The notes under the pieces: generated by a model
What the model saw: the letters and a program-made list of their open reading frames with translations, nothing else
Told to the model about the DNA's origin: nothing
The model's database searches: none
NCBI GenBank assembly: GCA_031308135.1
Contig: JAHLJT010000631.1
Location: 32,597,522-32,661,521, forward strand
DNA from: Acheta domesticus
Lineage: Eukaryota; Arthropoda; Insecta; Orthoptera; Gryllidae
Direction of reading: 5' to 3'
Length of the DNA: 64,000 bases
Made by a program: the position numbers and the translations under genes
Shown: piece by piece, positions 46,394 through 54,825 of the stretch
How positions within the stretch are numbered: position 1 is the stretch's first letter
How the letters are laid out: each line of letters opens with the position of its first letter

Positions 46394-46596
46394 TTAACAT
46401 GTCAACTTGTTGAGATGTCTTCGAACTATATGAGTACGCAAGTGATATGAATGATTTGTGCGGTAACTACAATATGGACACTGACACTGAGGCTCCTTTC
46501 CACATTCAAAGCGCAAGTGGCGAATTAAATTGCTCCATCGACTGTATGACTTCCCACATTTGGAACAAGGAAAACTGCTCTTGACAGCTGTTGACC
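46394..46596 (-). CDS. lola: lola alternative last exon (QCQC cluster)
   Basis: Acceptor TTTCAG at 46598-46597; 66 codons then TAA. C2HC finger at about residues 11-32 (CSKCGKSYSRWSN), linker GKEPQCQ, C2H2 finger at 40-61 (CPYCSYRTNHSYH). Six-residue tail ending in Cys. Confidence 0.89.
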
Positions 46597-46691
46597 CTGA
46601 AACAGAGTACGTGTCAGTTGAATTGACTAGTAAGGTACGGGACAAAGAGGTTCATATAAGTAACAATAATTTACTCTTTCGTTCAACGTCC

Positions 46692-46697
46692 TTTATT
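46692..46697 (-). terminator. poly(A) signal AATAAA
   Basis: About 140 bases after the stop of the 46838-47046 exon. Confidence 0.55.
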
Positions 46698-46837
46698 GAA
46701 CAAATCACATACACATCAATTTTAGGCACCTTGAGAGTATGACATTGCACAAAGTAACCAGAAACTACATATCACACATAGGACAATTGCACAAACAATT
46801 GTTTTACAGAACTTGTTATGCTAATACATAACAGGAT

Positions 46838-47046
46838 CTACCTTGGTAGAAGGCAGTTAGAGTGTTTACGTCCCACATGGGTTCGCAAATGGTGAGCATG
46901 CTTGGTACGATAGTTGCAGAATGGACATTGACACTGTGGCTCCTTACCACACTCAATTCGTACATGGCGCAGCAAGTCCCCTCGATGCTTGTAGGCCTTC
47001 CCACATGACGCACAGGCAAACCGGAGACCAATGGCACTCACCATCC
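46838..47046 (-). CDS. lola: lola alternative last exon (QCQC cluster)
   Basis: Acceptor TTGCAG at 47048-47047; 68 codons then TAG. C2HC finger at about residues 12-33 (CASCGKAYKHRGD), linker GKEPQCQ, C2H2 finger at 41-62 (CPFCNYRTKHAHH). Seven-residue tail. Its acceptor carries the TGA(C/T).TATGCT.TGTTGCAG block of the cluster, though the upstream exon's stop has moved further away. Confidence 0.89.
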
Positions 47047-47082
47047 CTGCAACACAGCATAGGTCAGCCTGCCGCTTCCTCA

Positions 47083-47288
47083 TCACCTGGAAGCTACAAT
47101 GCTGTGCTTGACAATCAAGTGTTTCCGAAGGTTGTGAAAGTGCTTTGTGCGGTAGTTGCAGAAGGGGCACTGGCACTGTGGCTCTTTGCCACATTCTACA
47201 CGAATGTGACGCAGCATGTTGTCTCTGCGATTGTAAGCCTTGCCGCATCTTGGGCAGGGGAAGCGCAGAATCATGCCACCCACTGGCC
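47083..47288 (-). CDS. lola: lola alternative last exon (QCQC cluster)
   Basis: Acceptor TTGCAG at 47290-47289; 67 codons then TGA. C2HC finger at about residues 12-33 (CPRCGKAYNRRDN), linker GKEPQCQ, C2H2 finger at 41-62 (CPFCNYRTKHFHN). Six-residue tail. The first (most 5') exon of the tandem cluster; the next acceptor is 34 bases on. Confidence 0.89.
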
Positions 47289-47689
47289 CTGCAACAGAGC
47301 ATGAATCAGCATGCCTTTTCCAATCAAATGAAACTTCCATTTTACTGAAATGATTCCTACGACATGCATGTTTCTTAATCTGGAAAATGTGAAGTTCAAG
47401 GACTAACTTCAACATTTATCTTCAGAATCTTCTCTAAAATGGCACGAACAAAAAAAAAGAAAGGGCAATAACAAAATGGCAGTACCACCCATGTAATATT
47501 AGCTGATATAAGCTATAATGGTTCCGAATGTAAGTATAAAAAAATTGCAAAGGACTTTCTCTTGCAATTATCAAGCCATAACAGCCTGAATAAATTATAT
47601 CAAGAAAGACACTTCTAACCAACTCAATAAATATTAAGAGGCAAAAGGCATATGTAAGAACACGTACAGCAATTATCTTCAAACACAAC
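47289..47689. other. AT-rich intron, no gene seen
   Basis: Separates the QCQC cluster from the 47754 exon. No recognised content. Confidence 0.5.
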
Positions 47690-47695
47690 TTTATT
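47690..47695 (-). terminator. poly(A) signal AATAAA
   Basis: About 60 bases after the stop of the 47754-47959 exon. Confidence 0.65.
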
Positions 47696-47753
47696 GAACA
47701 GCATGATTACACAGTATTACTCAAAGAACAAACAAAAAGAAAAAACAATTATT

Positions 47754-47959
47754 TCAAGGAGCATTGTGTTTGCTACGCATGTGTTTTACTAGATGATTCT
47801 TCTGTTTAGATCGATGAGGGCAGAACAAGCATCGGAATTGTGGTTCAATGCCACACTCCAACCTCAGGTGGCGGTTCATGGTCTTCTTGTGCTTGTACAG
47901 CTTACAGCAATTGGGGCACTGGAAGTAGGCGCCAGCACCAGCTGACAGCCCCTGCAACC
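47754..47959 (-). CDS. lola: lola alternative last exon
   Basis: Acceptor at 47961-47960 chosen because only it gives the array phase; a second TTGCAG eight bases on would enter in the wrong phase. 67 codons then stop. C2HC finger at about residues 15-36 (CPNCCKLYKHKKT), linker GIEPQFR, C2H2 finger at 44-65 (CLFCPHRSKQKNH, ending KHMRSKH). Sister of the 41390 exon. Confidence 0.88.
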
Positions 47960-48193
47960 CTGCAACACATGCCCCTGCGTCACGGTGCGGGGGCAGTTGC
48001 GCCAGGGCCCTGGGGGTGAGGCAGTTGGGGGTCGCAGTACAGCAGTGGACAGAAAGGATGTAATGATCTCTGCACCTCTGTAATAACTGGTGTGATGCCT
48101 AACAATGCACCCCACCACTAAACTTATTCCTTTTCTTACATTCCCCAAAAGGTACCAAATTACAATTACAGTTTGTTTCCCCCATTGTTTCAG

Positions 48194-48465
48194 CTAACAA
48201 TCCTCTGGACTCCTTCGCAATGGTCTTGAAGTCAACGCAGCATTTAATTTTCTACGCAGGCAGGACAGAAACTCTCGTTTAATTTCATTCCTAACAGAAT
48301 CACCAACTTGGTTAGATGATGCATCAAAATCATTTACATCGTCACCAAACAAGTCATCATCAGCAAAAGTAAACTCATCAATAGCAACCTCTCCTACTCC
48401 AGAGGCTTCAGCAGCCATAAGCAATGGTTCAAAATCAACTGGTGCCACAAGGATTTCTTCAATAC
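48194..48465 (-). CDS. lola: lola alternative last exon without fingers, acidic
   Basis: Acceptor TTTCAG at 48467-48466 in the array phase; 89 codons then TAG. No Cys/His finger. Instead there is an acidic stretch (EVAIDEFTFADDDLFGDD, about residues 36-55) followed by a basic C-terminus (KREFLSCLRRKLNAA). It could be an activation or protein-binding tail: a BTB protein without its own DNA contact. Drosophila lola is reported to have a fingerless isoform, but I cannot align this with it. Confidence 0.75.
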
Positions 48466-48646
48466 CTGAAACAAAAAATACAAATACATACTTGAAGCAA
48501 AGCTGGAGAGAAATTTGTCAGAAGATTCGATTAGAGATTTATTCATAATTACACATTTTCCTTGGTCCATGGTGAATCAATTGACTATCTCTAAAGTTGA
48601 GGATAGAGAAATTTTAATGAAATACAGAAATTTTGATGAAGCTGCA

Positions 48647-48652
48647 TTTATT
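48647..48652 (-). terminator. poly(A) signal AATAAA
   Basis: About five bases after the TAG stop of the 48657-48916 exon, giving a very short 3' UTR. Confidence 0.75.
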
Positions 48653-48656
48653 AAGA

Positions 48657-48916
48657 CTAGAGCAGCTGTGGTGATGCATGTGGTGAAGGTTGCAAGACAG
48701 CAGTCGCACTGAGAGTGAATGTCAATGCATCCAGTCCATGTACACGACGCATGTGGTTCTGTCGGTGATGTTCATGATAGAAACGCCGTGAGCACACAAC
48801 ACATGCCAGTTGCGGATCACGCTGGCACTCACGTGCCAGGTGCCGTAGCATGGTGTCACGTCGGCGATAGGCACGCCCACATTGTGGACACACAGACAGC
48901 ACACCTATCCATGGCC
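48657..48916 (-). CDS. lola: lola alternative last exon
   Basis: Acceptor TTTCAG at 48918-48917; 85 codons then TAG. C2HC finger at about residues 10-31 (CPQCGRAYRRRDT), an unusual linker QRDPQLA, C2H2 finger at 39-60 (CVVCSRRFYHEHH). The 26-residue tail is Ser/Thr/Pro-rich. AATAAA follows almost at once. Confidence 0.88.
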
Positions 48917-49573
48917 CTGAAACAAACACCCATGTCCTCGTCACTTACAACACTTGTACTCTGTCCAAGTCATGTTTGAGTTGGTTACACATGAACATGT
49001 ATCATATATTATGAAAGTAAACATTAAAATTTTATAATTTATTTCATTGGATACATCCACATATTTTTATTTAATAGCTGATTCTTATAGGATTAACCCA
49101 TTTTGTAAAACATTATAGAGATTAAAAAAATCTTCATGAAAGTATGAACATGAATGACTACCAGTAAATGACCTAATGTGTTTGATTATTCACCTCATCA
49201 GAAGAACTCTAAAAGTCGAAATAAACCATAAAATCAATTTTCACAGCAAACAATTATTGAATTTCACTATTCACAATTTTGTGGAATGATTGTTAAACAT
49301 ATTAAAAATTCTCAATCTTCTTTTCTTCAACAATAATATTGTGTTTGAGGATGGGAGATATATTGTCTGAAATGCCCTCTGAATTATTCTAATCATTTAA
49401 TAGAAAAATGTTTTCAAAAATTGGAGAGTGAAAATTTACATACGCTAGTTTCTTACGTGGGCATGAAACAATTGACAATTAAATATAATTAGTTGACAAA
49501 AAAAAACTTTCAATACCTTCCAAATGAAACTTTGGAAGTCCAAAAACAGCAACACATGGATAGTAATAACAAG
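48917..49573. other. AT-rich intron, no gene seen
   Basis: No recognised content. Confidence 0.5.
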
Positions 49574-49579
49574 TTTATT
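49574..49579 (-). terminator. poly(A) signal AATAAA
   Basis: About 34 bases after the stop of the 49613-49830 exon. Confidence 0.65.
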
Positions 49580-49612
49580 GCACAATGCACCTTGCGAATA
49601 TCTTGCCCATCA

Positions 49613-49830
49613 TCACCATGTTGTGGGCAGGTGAGAGTCACCAAATGTAGGATGACGAGCTCGTATATGGCGAATCATATGACTGTTGTGCTTGGCTCGC
49701 CAGGGACAGTGTGGGCACTGGATTCTCGGGGGCAGTCCACATTCATGTCGTAAGTGACGAATAAGGCTCTTGCGATAACTGTAGACATTCCCACACTGTG
49801 GACACTGCTCAACAGGCAATGTGCCCCCAA
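49613..49830 (-). CDS. lola: lola alternative last exon
   Basis: Acceptor TTCCAG at 49832-49831; 71 codons then TGA. C2HC finger at about residues 10-31 (CPQCGNVYSYRKS), linker GLPPRIQ, C2H2 finger at 39-60 (CPHCPWRAKHNSH). Twelve-residue tail. The first finger is close to the 50097 exon (CGN.Y.YRK). Confidence 0.88.
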
Positions 49831-50096
49831 CTGGAACAGAGAACAGCGTCAGGGAAAGGACAGGATCATTGTATGAAAAGATGGGCATGCTAGGACAGAG
49901 GACAAGATATAGGTGTCAAACTATAAAACAACATATCTTCCATTCTGATTTATATTATATACAGAATATAATGTACATATTCAACAGGGCATACGCTCTG
50001 TAACATCACATGAGTTATTATCTATTGTATCATAAATATTCAGTTCAAAATTAGTCCAATATTAGGAAATTTCGCAAATGCAATGGAGGATGAAGT

Positions 50097-50323
50097 TCAA
50101 AGGTGTAATTTCAAATGCCGCAACAGATGGTTCTTATGCTTGGTACGATGTGGACAGTGTGGGCATCGGAATTGTGGTTCTTTACCACACTCCAAATTCA
50201 AATGACGTAACATATTCTTGCGGTAGCGGTAGATGTTGCCACAGCGCGGGCAGGCAGAGTCAGGAGGTACCATTAAGCTGCACATGGCACCCATGGCCCC
50301 ACCCGTCATCACTACGCCACCAC
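50097..50323 (-). CDS. lola: lola alternative last exon
   Basis: Acceptor TTGCAG at 50325-50324; 74 codons then TGA. Gly/Met-rich lead, C2HC finger at about residues 25-46 (CPRCGNIYRYRKN), linker GKEPQFR, C2H2 finger at 54-74 with H-x3-H spacing (HLKLH) rather than x4. It ends one residue after the last His, so the frame runs out almost at the zinc ligand. No AATAAA was seen nearby. Confidence 0.87.
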
Positions 50324-50383
50324 CTGCAACAGGGTGCACCTGAGGACCAGCACGGCCAGTACAAACAGCACCGTGGGGCAGGA

Positions 50384-50793
50384 CTATTGGGGCAGGGTCG
50401 CCGTGGTCTGGAATACACGGTGCTTGTTGCCAATGTGTGCTATAAGGCTGCTCTTGTGTTTAGTGCGCTGCGGGCAATGCGGGCACTGAAAGCGCGGTTC
50501 CTGGCCACATTCAAACTTGAGGTGACGAGAGAGGTTGCCCTTGGAAGCATAGCACTTGCCGCAGCGCCCACAAACGAACGCGCCGGGCGCGGCGCCGCCT
50601 CCGGCCAGGGTGCCGCCCTCGGCCCCCGGCGGCGCCGCCGCCACCGCCGCCGCGCCATCGCCACCGCCACCGCCGCCGCCTCCGCCGCCGCCCAGCCCCA
50701 GCACCGAGCCACCGATGTCCAGCAGGCTCTGCAGAGGCGACGCGGCCTCTCCCGGAAGCGCCAGCTCCCACGGCGCCGCAGCCGTCATCGCCG
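50384..50793 (-). CDS. lola: lola alternative last exon, poly-Gly lead
   Basis: Acceptor CTTGCAG at 50795-50794; 135 codons then TAG. The lead of about 74 residues contains a Gly run of about eleven and Ala/Pro tracts. C2HC finger at about residues 75-96 (CGRCGKCYASKGN), linker GQEPRFQ, C2H2 finger at 104-125 (CPHCPQRTKHKSS). GC-rich lead but moderately AT tail. The next acceptor is 58 bases beyond the stop. Confidence 0.87.
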
Positions 50794-50814
50794 CTGCAAG
50801 CAGGAGGCTGGGTC

Positions 50815-51116
50815 TCAGCGGTCGGGATGCAAGTAGCGGATGTGCGCCGTGATGTTACACTTCCACTTGGAGCGCAGCGGGCAGTAGGGGCACTGGAAGG
50901 CGGGCTCCTTGCCACACTCGAAGCGCAGGTGGCGCGCCAGGCAGCTTTTGCTGCTGTAGCAGCGGCCGCAGCGCTCGCACGCGTGGCGCTGGGCGCCGGC
51001 GTCCGCCCCCGGGCGCACGGGGGCGCGGGGGGTGGCGCGCCGCCCGCCCATCGCCGCCGCCAGCAGCGCCATGCTCGCCGCGGCCGCGTTGCCGTCACCG
51101 TTGCCGCCGCCCACAC
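50815..51116 (-). CDS. lola: lola alternative last exon
   Basis: Acceptor CTTGCAG at 51118-51117; 99 codons then TGA. Gly/Ala-rich lead, C2HC finger at about residues 47-68 (CERCGRCYSSKSC), linker GKEPAFQ, C2H2 finger at 76-97 (CPYCPLRSKWKCN, ending HIRYLH). Sister of the 51391 exon (same linker, CPYCPLRSK.K.NI.AHIRY.H). The stop lies in CTGAG, 19 bases before the next acceptor. Confidence 0.89.
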
Positions 51117-51389
51117 CTGCAAGCACACGCGCCGGCGCGCCCGTCATGAAAAAGAGTCGCCCGTGCTTTCGCCGAGCGAGCGCGTAAGCCAGCCACTGGC
51201 ACTCACGAAATCCTCTCGACCGCCGCGCAGCTTCGCAGGCTCCAAGCGGCGACCGGGTGACCGGGTGGCACGGGAGCGAGGCGAGGAGAGGCGAGGCCGG
51301 GGCGATGGGCGGAGGCAGTGGTAAGGGCGTGGGCGAGGGCGGGGGCGGGCGTGTAGAAAAACAAGGACGGAGACGTTGCGTGGAGAGTC

Positions 51390-51395
51390 TTTATT
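51390..51395 (-). terminator. poly(A) signal AATAAA containing the stop codon
   Basis: AA-TAA-A: the TAA stop of the 51391-51680 exon lies inside the signal, in an otherwise GC-rich region. Confidence 0.82.
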
Positions 51396-51680
51396 CATTG
51401 GGGCGCGTGGGCTGGCGCGCTTGCCCGTCGCGCATGTGCACGTAGCGGATGTGGGCGGCGATGTTGCCCTTTCGCTTGGAGCGCAGCGGGCAGTAAGGGC
51501 ACTGGAAGGCGGGCTCCTTGCCGCACTCCATCTTGACGTGGTTGAGAAGCGTACGCCGCCAGCGGTAGCTGCGGCCGCAAGCGTTGCACTGGAAGACGCC
51601 CGGGCCCTCGCGGCTGGCGGCCACGCCCACGCCGACCGCCCACGCGCTTCCCACGTGGCCGTCGCCGTCGCCGCCGCCAC
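51391..51680 (-). CDS. lola: lola alternative last exon
   Basis: Acceptor CCTGTAG at 51682-51681; 95 codons then TAA. Gly-rich lead, C2HC finger at about residues 32-53 (CNACGRSYRWRRT), linker GKEPAFQ, C2H2 finger at 61-82 (CPYCPLRSKRKGN, ending HIRYVH). Fourteen-residue charged tail; the stop is embedded in AATAAA. Sister of the 50815 exon. Confidence 0.9.
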
Positions 51681-51822
51681 CTACAGGAAGACGCGCTTAG
51701 TCAGGAGGCGGGCGAGGTCACGAAGCGCGACCGAGGGGGCGGACCGAGGGCGGGGACTCGGAGGCGAGGAGGGCGGGCGGCGAGGATACTCACATACACA
51801 AACGCGTCGCGCTGCAGCAACG

Positions 51823-51828
51823 TTTATT
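51823..51828 (-). terminator. poly(A) signal AATAAA
   Basis: About 25 bases after the stop of the six-finger exon (51853); probably also serves the 52774 exon. Confidence 0.75.
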
Positions 51829-51852
51829 GAACCGAAACGGATTGACAAATGT

Positions 51853-52745
51853 TCACAAATCGCATCCGTGGCGCGCTCGCGCGTGCCGGCGCAGCGAGCC
51901 CAGCTGCACGCTGGAGTAGGGGCAGCGCGGGCACCAGAACTGCGGCCGCTGCGTGCACGAGTTCTCCAGGTGCGCGCGCAGCTCGGCGCAGGGCTGTCCG
52001 CACGCCGGGCAGGGCAAGGGCCCGCGCGCCGAGCCGCGGCCCTCGCACTCTGCGGCCAGGTGCTGGCACAGCGCGCGCACCGTCTCGCACGTGCGCCCGC
52101 ACAGCGGGCAGGGCAGCGCGGCGCCCGCGCGCCCGGCGCATGCCACGGCCAGGTGGTGGCGCAGCGCGGGCTCGTCGGGGTGGCCCTGGCCGCACGCCGG
52201 GCACACGAAGGGCAGGCGCGACTGGGCCTGCGCCTGCGCGTGCAGCGCCGCCACGGCCGCCGCCATCAGCCCGCCGCGCCCGCACGTCAGGTTCCAGTGG
52301 TCGCGCAGCGACGCGGCGTACTTGTAGCCGCGCCCGCACCCGGGGCAGCGGTGCGCCTGGGCCTCGGGCGAGGCGCGGCCGCTCGCGGGCGGCGCGGTGG
52401 GCGGTGGCGGCGGGGGCGGCGGCGCCTGCGGCTGCGCGGCCGCGGACGTCGAGGCGGAGGAGCTGGAAGTGGAGGGGGCGGAGGTGGAGGCGACGGAGGT
52501 GGAGGCGGTGGCGGCGGCGGCGGTGGGAGGCGCCGTGGGCGGCCGGGGAGTCGCGGGCGGCGGCGGCGGAGGACGTGGCCCGGGGAGATGCTGTTTGCTG
52601 CACACCAGATGCCAATGGTCTCGCAGAGACTGCACATATTTGTAGCGGCGACCGCACGCGCCGCATACGAAAGGCTCCAAGGGCGCCTCGCTGATGTGCA
52701 CCTCGACGGGTAGAGCCCCGCCCTCCTCCCACGGTGCGGCGGCGC
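51853..52745 (-). CDS. lola: lola alternative last exon with six fingers
   Basis: Acceptor CCCGCAG at 52747-52746; 296 codons then TGA, by far the longest coding exon here. Fingers start at about residues 28 (CGACGRRYKYVQS), 134 (CPGCGRGYKYAAS), then CPACGQGHPDEPA, CPLCGRTCETVRA, a shortened CPACGQPCAELRA, and about 272 (CPRCPYSSVQLGS). The first five are C2HC; only the last is C2H2. Fingers one and two share SLRDHW and are split by an 84-residue Pro/Ala/Ser/Thr linker. Repeated C2HC units without the usual linker suggest internal finger duplication. Very GC-rich; large antisense frames here are shadows. Confidence 0.85.
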
Positions 52746-52773
52746 CTGCGGGCAAGGGCGCACGTCAGAGCGC

Positions 52774-53231
52774 TCAATGGCGCGCGGGGGCGGGCTCGGG
52801 GGCGACGTCGGGGCCGGGGCCGGGGGCGAGCGCGTCGTCGGGGCCCAAGTCGAGGCCCAGGCCGAGCGCGAGGCTCGGGTCGGGGGCGAAGGGCAGAGCG
52901 GGAGCGGCGGGGGCGGGGCCGGGGCCGGGGGCGGGGGCGTGGCCGGGCGGGGACGCGAGGGCGGGGTCGGGGCCCACGCCGTGGCGCCGCGCCATGTGCG
53001 CCAGCAGGTTGTTGCGGCGGCGCGTGCGGTGCGCGCAAATGGGGCACCCGAAGCGCGGCTCGCGCCCGCAGTCGTGGCGCACGTGGCGCAGCATGTTCTT
53101 TTGCTGGCGGTAGACGCGGCCGCAGCCGGCGGTGCAGGGGAAGGCGCCGGGAGCGGGGCGGTCGAAGCCCCACGCCGCCCCGAGACCGCCTCCTTCGTCG
53201 CCCCACAGCCGGCCTCCGCCGTGCGAGTCAC
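52774..53231 (-). CDS. lola: lola alternative last exon, C-x3-C first finger
   Basis: Acceptor TCGCAG at 53233-53232; 151 codons then TGA. Gly-rich lead; first finger at about residues 33-55 is CTAGCGRVYRQQK, with three residues between the Cys ligands rather than two. Linker GREPRFG, C2H2 finger at 63-84 (CPICAHRTRRRNN). The 68-residue tail is Pro/Ala/Gly-rich with Asp pairs. The next acceptor is 26 bases past the stop. Confidence 0.86.
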
Positions 53232-53340
53232 CTGCGACAGAGGGCGGCGTTAGAACGAGGCGCGCGCGCGCGCGGGGAGAGCGGGCGGCGAGAGGGAGAG
53301 ACGGGCGGCAAGAAACACAACCGACTACGACCAGGCATTT

Positions 53341-53346
53341 TTTATT
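53341..53346 (-). terminator. poly(A) signal AATAAA
   Basis: About 97 bases after the stop of the 53443 exon and the only AATAAA seen in 53.3-54.7 kb, so it may serve the exons at 53443, 53748 and 54371. Confidence 0.65.
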
Positions 53347-53442
53347 GCATCGCTTCAACGCGCGAACTGTACAGATCTCGCTACGGCGTCGGGTTCGAGC
53401 GCGGCGGCGCGGCGGCAGGGGCGAGCGGCCGGGGCGGGGCCG

Positions 53443-53675
53443 CTAGAAGCCGCCCCCGCCCCCCTGCCACTCGCCCAGCACGTTCGAGTGCTGCATCTGC
53501 ATGTGCACCGTCAACGTCTGCTTGCGCGTGAACTTCCGGAAGCACAGGTGGCACTGGAACATGGGGTCCTTGCCGCACTCGAACTTGGCGTGGCGCCACA
53601 GGCTGCGTCGGGCGCCGTACGTCTTGAAGCAGCGCGGGCACTGGAAGCGGGCGGAGCGCTGCTGCAGCGGGAGCC
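53443..53675 (-). CDS. lola: lola alternative last exon
   Basis: Acceptor TGCGCAG at 53677-53676; 76 codons then TAG. C2HC finger at about residues 13-34 (CPRCFKTYGARRS), linker GKDPMFQ, C2H2 finger at 42-63 (CHLCFRKFTRKQT, with Phe in the conserved hydrophobic positions, closer to a classical finger). Gly-rich tail. Confidence 0.87.
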
Positions 53676-53747
53676 CTGCGCAGAGAGCGGCGTCAGCACC
53701 GGAGGCGGGCGGGCGCGGGCGGGCGCGGGGCAGAGGCCCGAGGGCCC

Positions 53748-54070
53748 TCAGCCGGGCCCCGGCGTCTGCGGCGGGGGGTGCGCGGCGGCGGGCAGCGAGC
53801 GGTGCGCCAGGCCGGCGTGGCGCAGGAGGTGGTCGTGGCGCTTGTACTTCTTGGGGCAACGGCCGCACTGGAACTGGCGCGCGCCCGAGCACTCGTAGCG
53901 GCGGTGGCGTCCGAGGTTGACCTTCCATTGGTAGGCGCGGCCGCAGTCCGGGCACGCCCACGGGCCGGCCGTGTCGCCGGCGAGCACGGCGGCCGCCAGC
54001 ACGGCCGCCGCCGCCGAACGCACCGGGCCCCCGGCCGCCGCGGCCGCCCCGGCCGCCGCTCCGCCCGCCT
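53748..54070 (-). CDS. lola: lola alternative last exon, poly-Ala lead
   Basis: Acceptor TTGCAG at 54072-54071; 106 codons then TGA. Ala/Gly lead of about 39 residues, C2HC finger at about 40-61 (CPDCGRAYQWKVN), unusual linker SGARQFQ, C2H2 finger at 69-90 (CGRCPKKYKRHDH). Seventeen-residue Pro-rich tail. Confidence 0.86.
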
Positions 54071-54370
54071 CTGCAACAGCAGGGCGGCGCGCTGGCTGGG
54101 GCGCTGCGAGGCGAGGCGAGGCGAGGCGAGGCGGCGGGCAGGCGCGACTAACCGGGGCTACTCGCGCCTCCTCCTGCGCCGAGGGCCGTCCGCGCCACCC
54201 GCCGAGGCCCCCGCGCCGGCCGCGGCCGGCTGCGGCGAGCGAGTGCGCGGCGCGAGACGCGCGGCAACGCGGCGGGCGCGCGGGCGTAGCGTGGGCGAAG
54301 CCGCCGCTCCGCACGCCCACGCCGGCCCGCCCGCGCGCGCGCGCTCGCCCGGTCGCTCCGCCGAGCCGCG

Positions 54371-54576
54371 TCACGCGCCGCCGTGGCGCGAGGCCACGTG
54401 TCGCCGCAGGTTGGCCATGTGCTTGGTGAGGTACGGGCAGTGCGGGCAACGCAGCTGCGGCAGCTTCCCGCACTCGTGGCGCATGTGGCGCGACAGAGAG
54501 CTCTGCTGGCGGTAGCCGCGCCCGCACTCCACGCACACGTACGGGAAGGCGTGCCGCCCGGCCGCGCCGTCCGCTC
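54371..54576 (-). CDS. lola: lola alternative last exon
   Basis: Acceptor TTGCAG at 54578-54577; 67 codons then TGA. C2HC finger at about residues 15-36 (CVECGRGYRQQSS), linker GKLPQLR, C2H2 finger at 44-65 (CPHCPYLTKHMAN). Three-residue tail. About 300 bases of GC-rich non-coding sequence with a GAGGC repeat separate it from the next acceptor; no AATAAA lies there. Confidence 0.88.
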
Positions 54577-54769
54577 CTGCAACAGACGCCGCTGTTGCCG
54601 AAGACCGCCGCCTTCCCCTGCCCCCCCCCCCCGCGCTAGGCGAACGCGATCGACAAACGCTGGCGCACCACACATGCATGCACACTCACACAACGAAAAC
54701 TTCGTCTGCAATAAGGGAGAAAAGGTCAATGAAGGAAATACAATACGCAAAATGCAATTTCATCCATCT

Positions 54770-54775
54770 TTTATT
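54770..54775 (-). terminator. poly(A) signal AATAAA
   Basis: About 13 bases after the stop of the fingerless 54788 exon; possibly also used by the 55399 exon. Confidence 0.7.
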
Positions 54776-54787
54776 GACAAACACTGA

Positions 54788-54825
54788 TCACACAGAATTG
54801 TCAAAACTCTCACAACCACCGGGGG
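54788..54825 (-). CDS. lola: lola fingerless micro-tail exon
   Basis: Acceptor TTCTGTTGCAG at 54827-54826 in the array phase opens PGGCESFDNSV then TGA, with AATAAA 13 bases later. Acceptor, stop and poly(A) signal are all present within about 60 bases, so this is a complete terminal exon adding only eleven residues and no finger. It would make a BTB protein with no DNA-binding tail, possibly a competitor of other isoforms. Confidence 0.65.

Noticed and set aside
51376..52713. Long plus-strand frame of 445 residues
   Set aside because: Arg/Ala/Gly low-complexity frame antisense to GC-rich lola exons; long frames on all strands are expected in such DNA and it has no domain.
51824..53206. Minus-strand frame of 460 residues
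   Set aside because: Arg/Pro-rich frame crossing several exons and acceptors in the wrong phase; a shadow of the finger exons.
52734..53531. Plus-strand frame of 265 residues
   Set aside because: Antisense low-complexity shadow.
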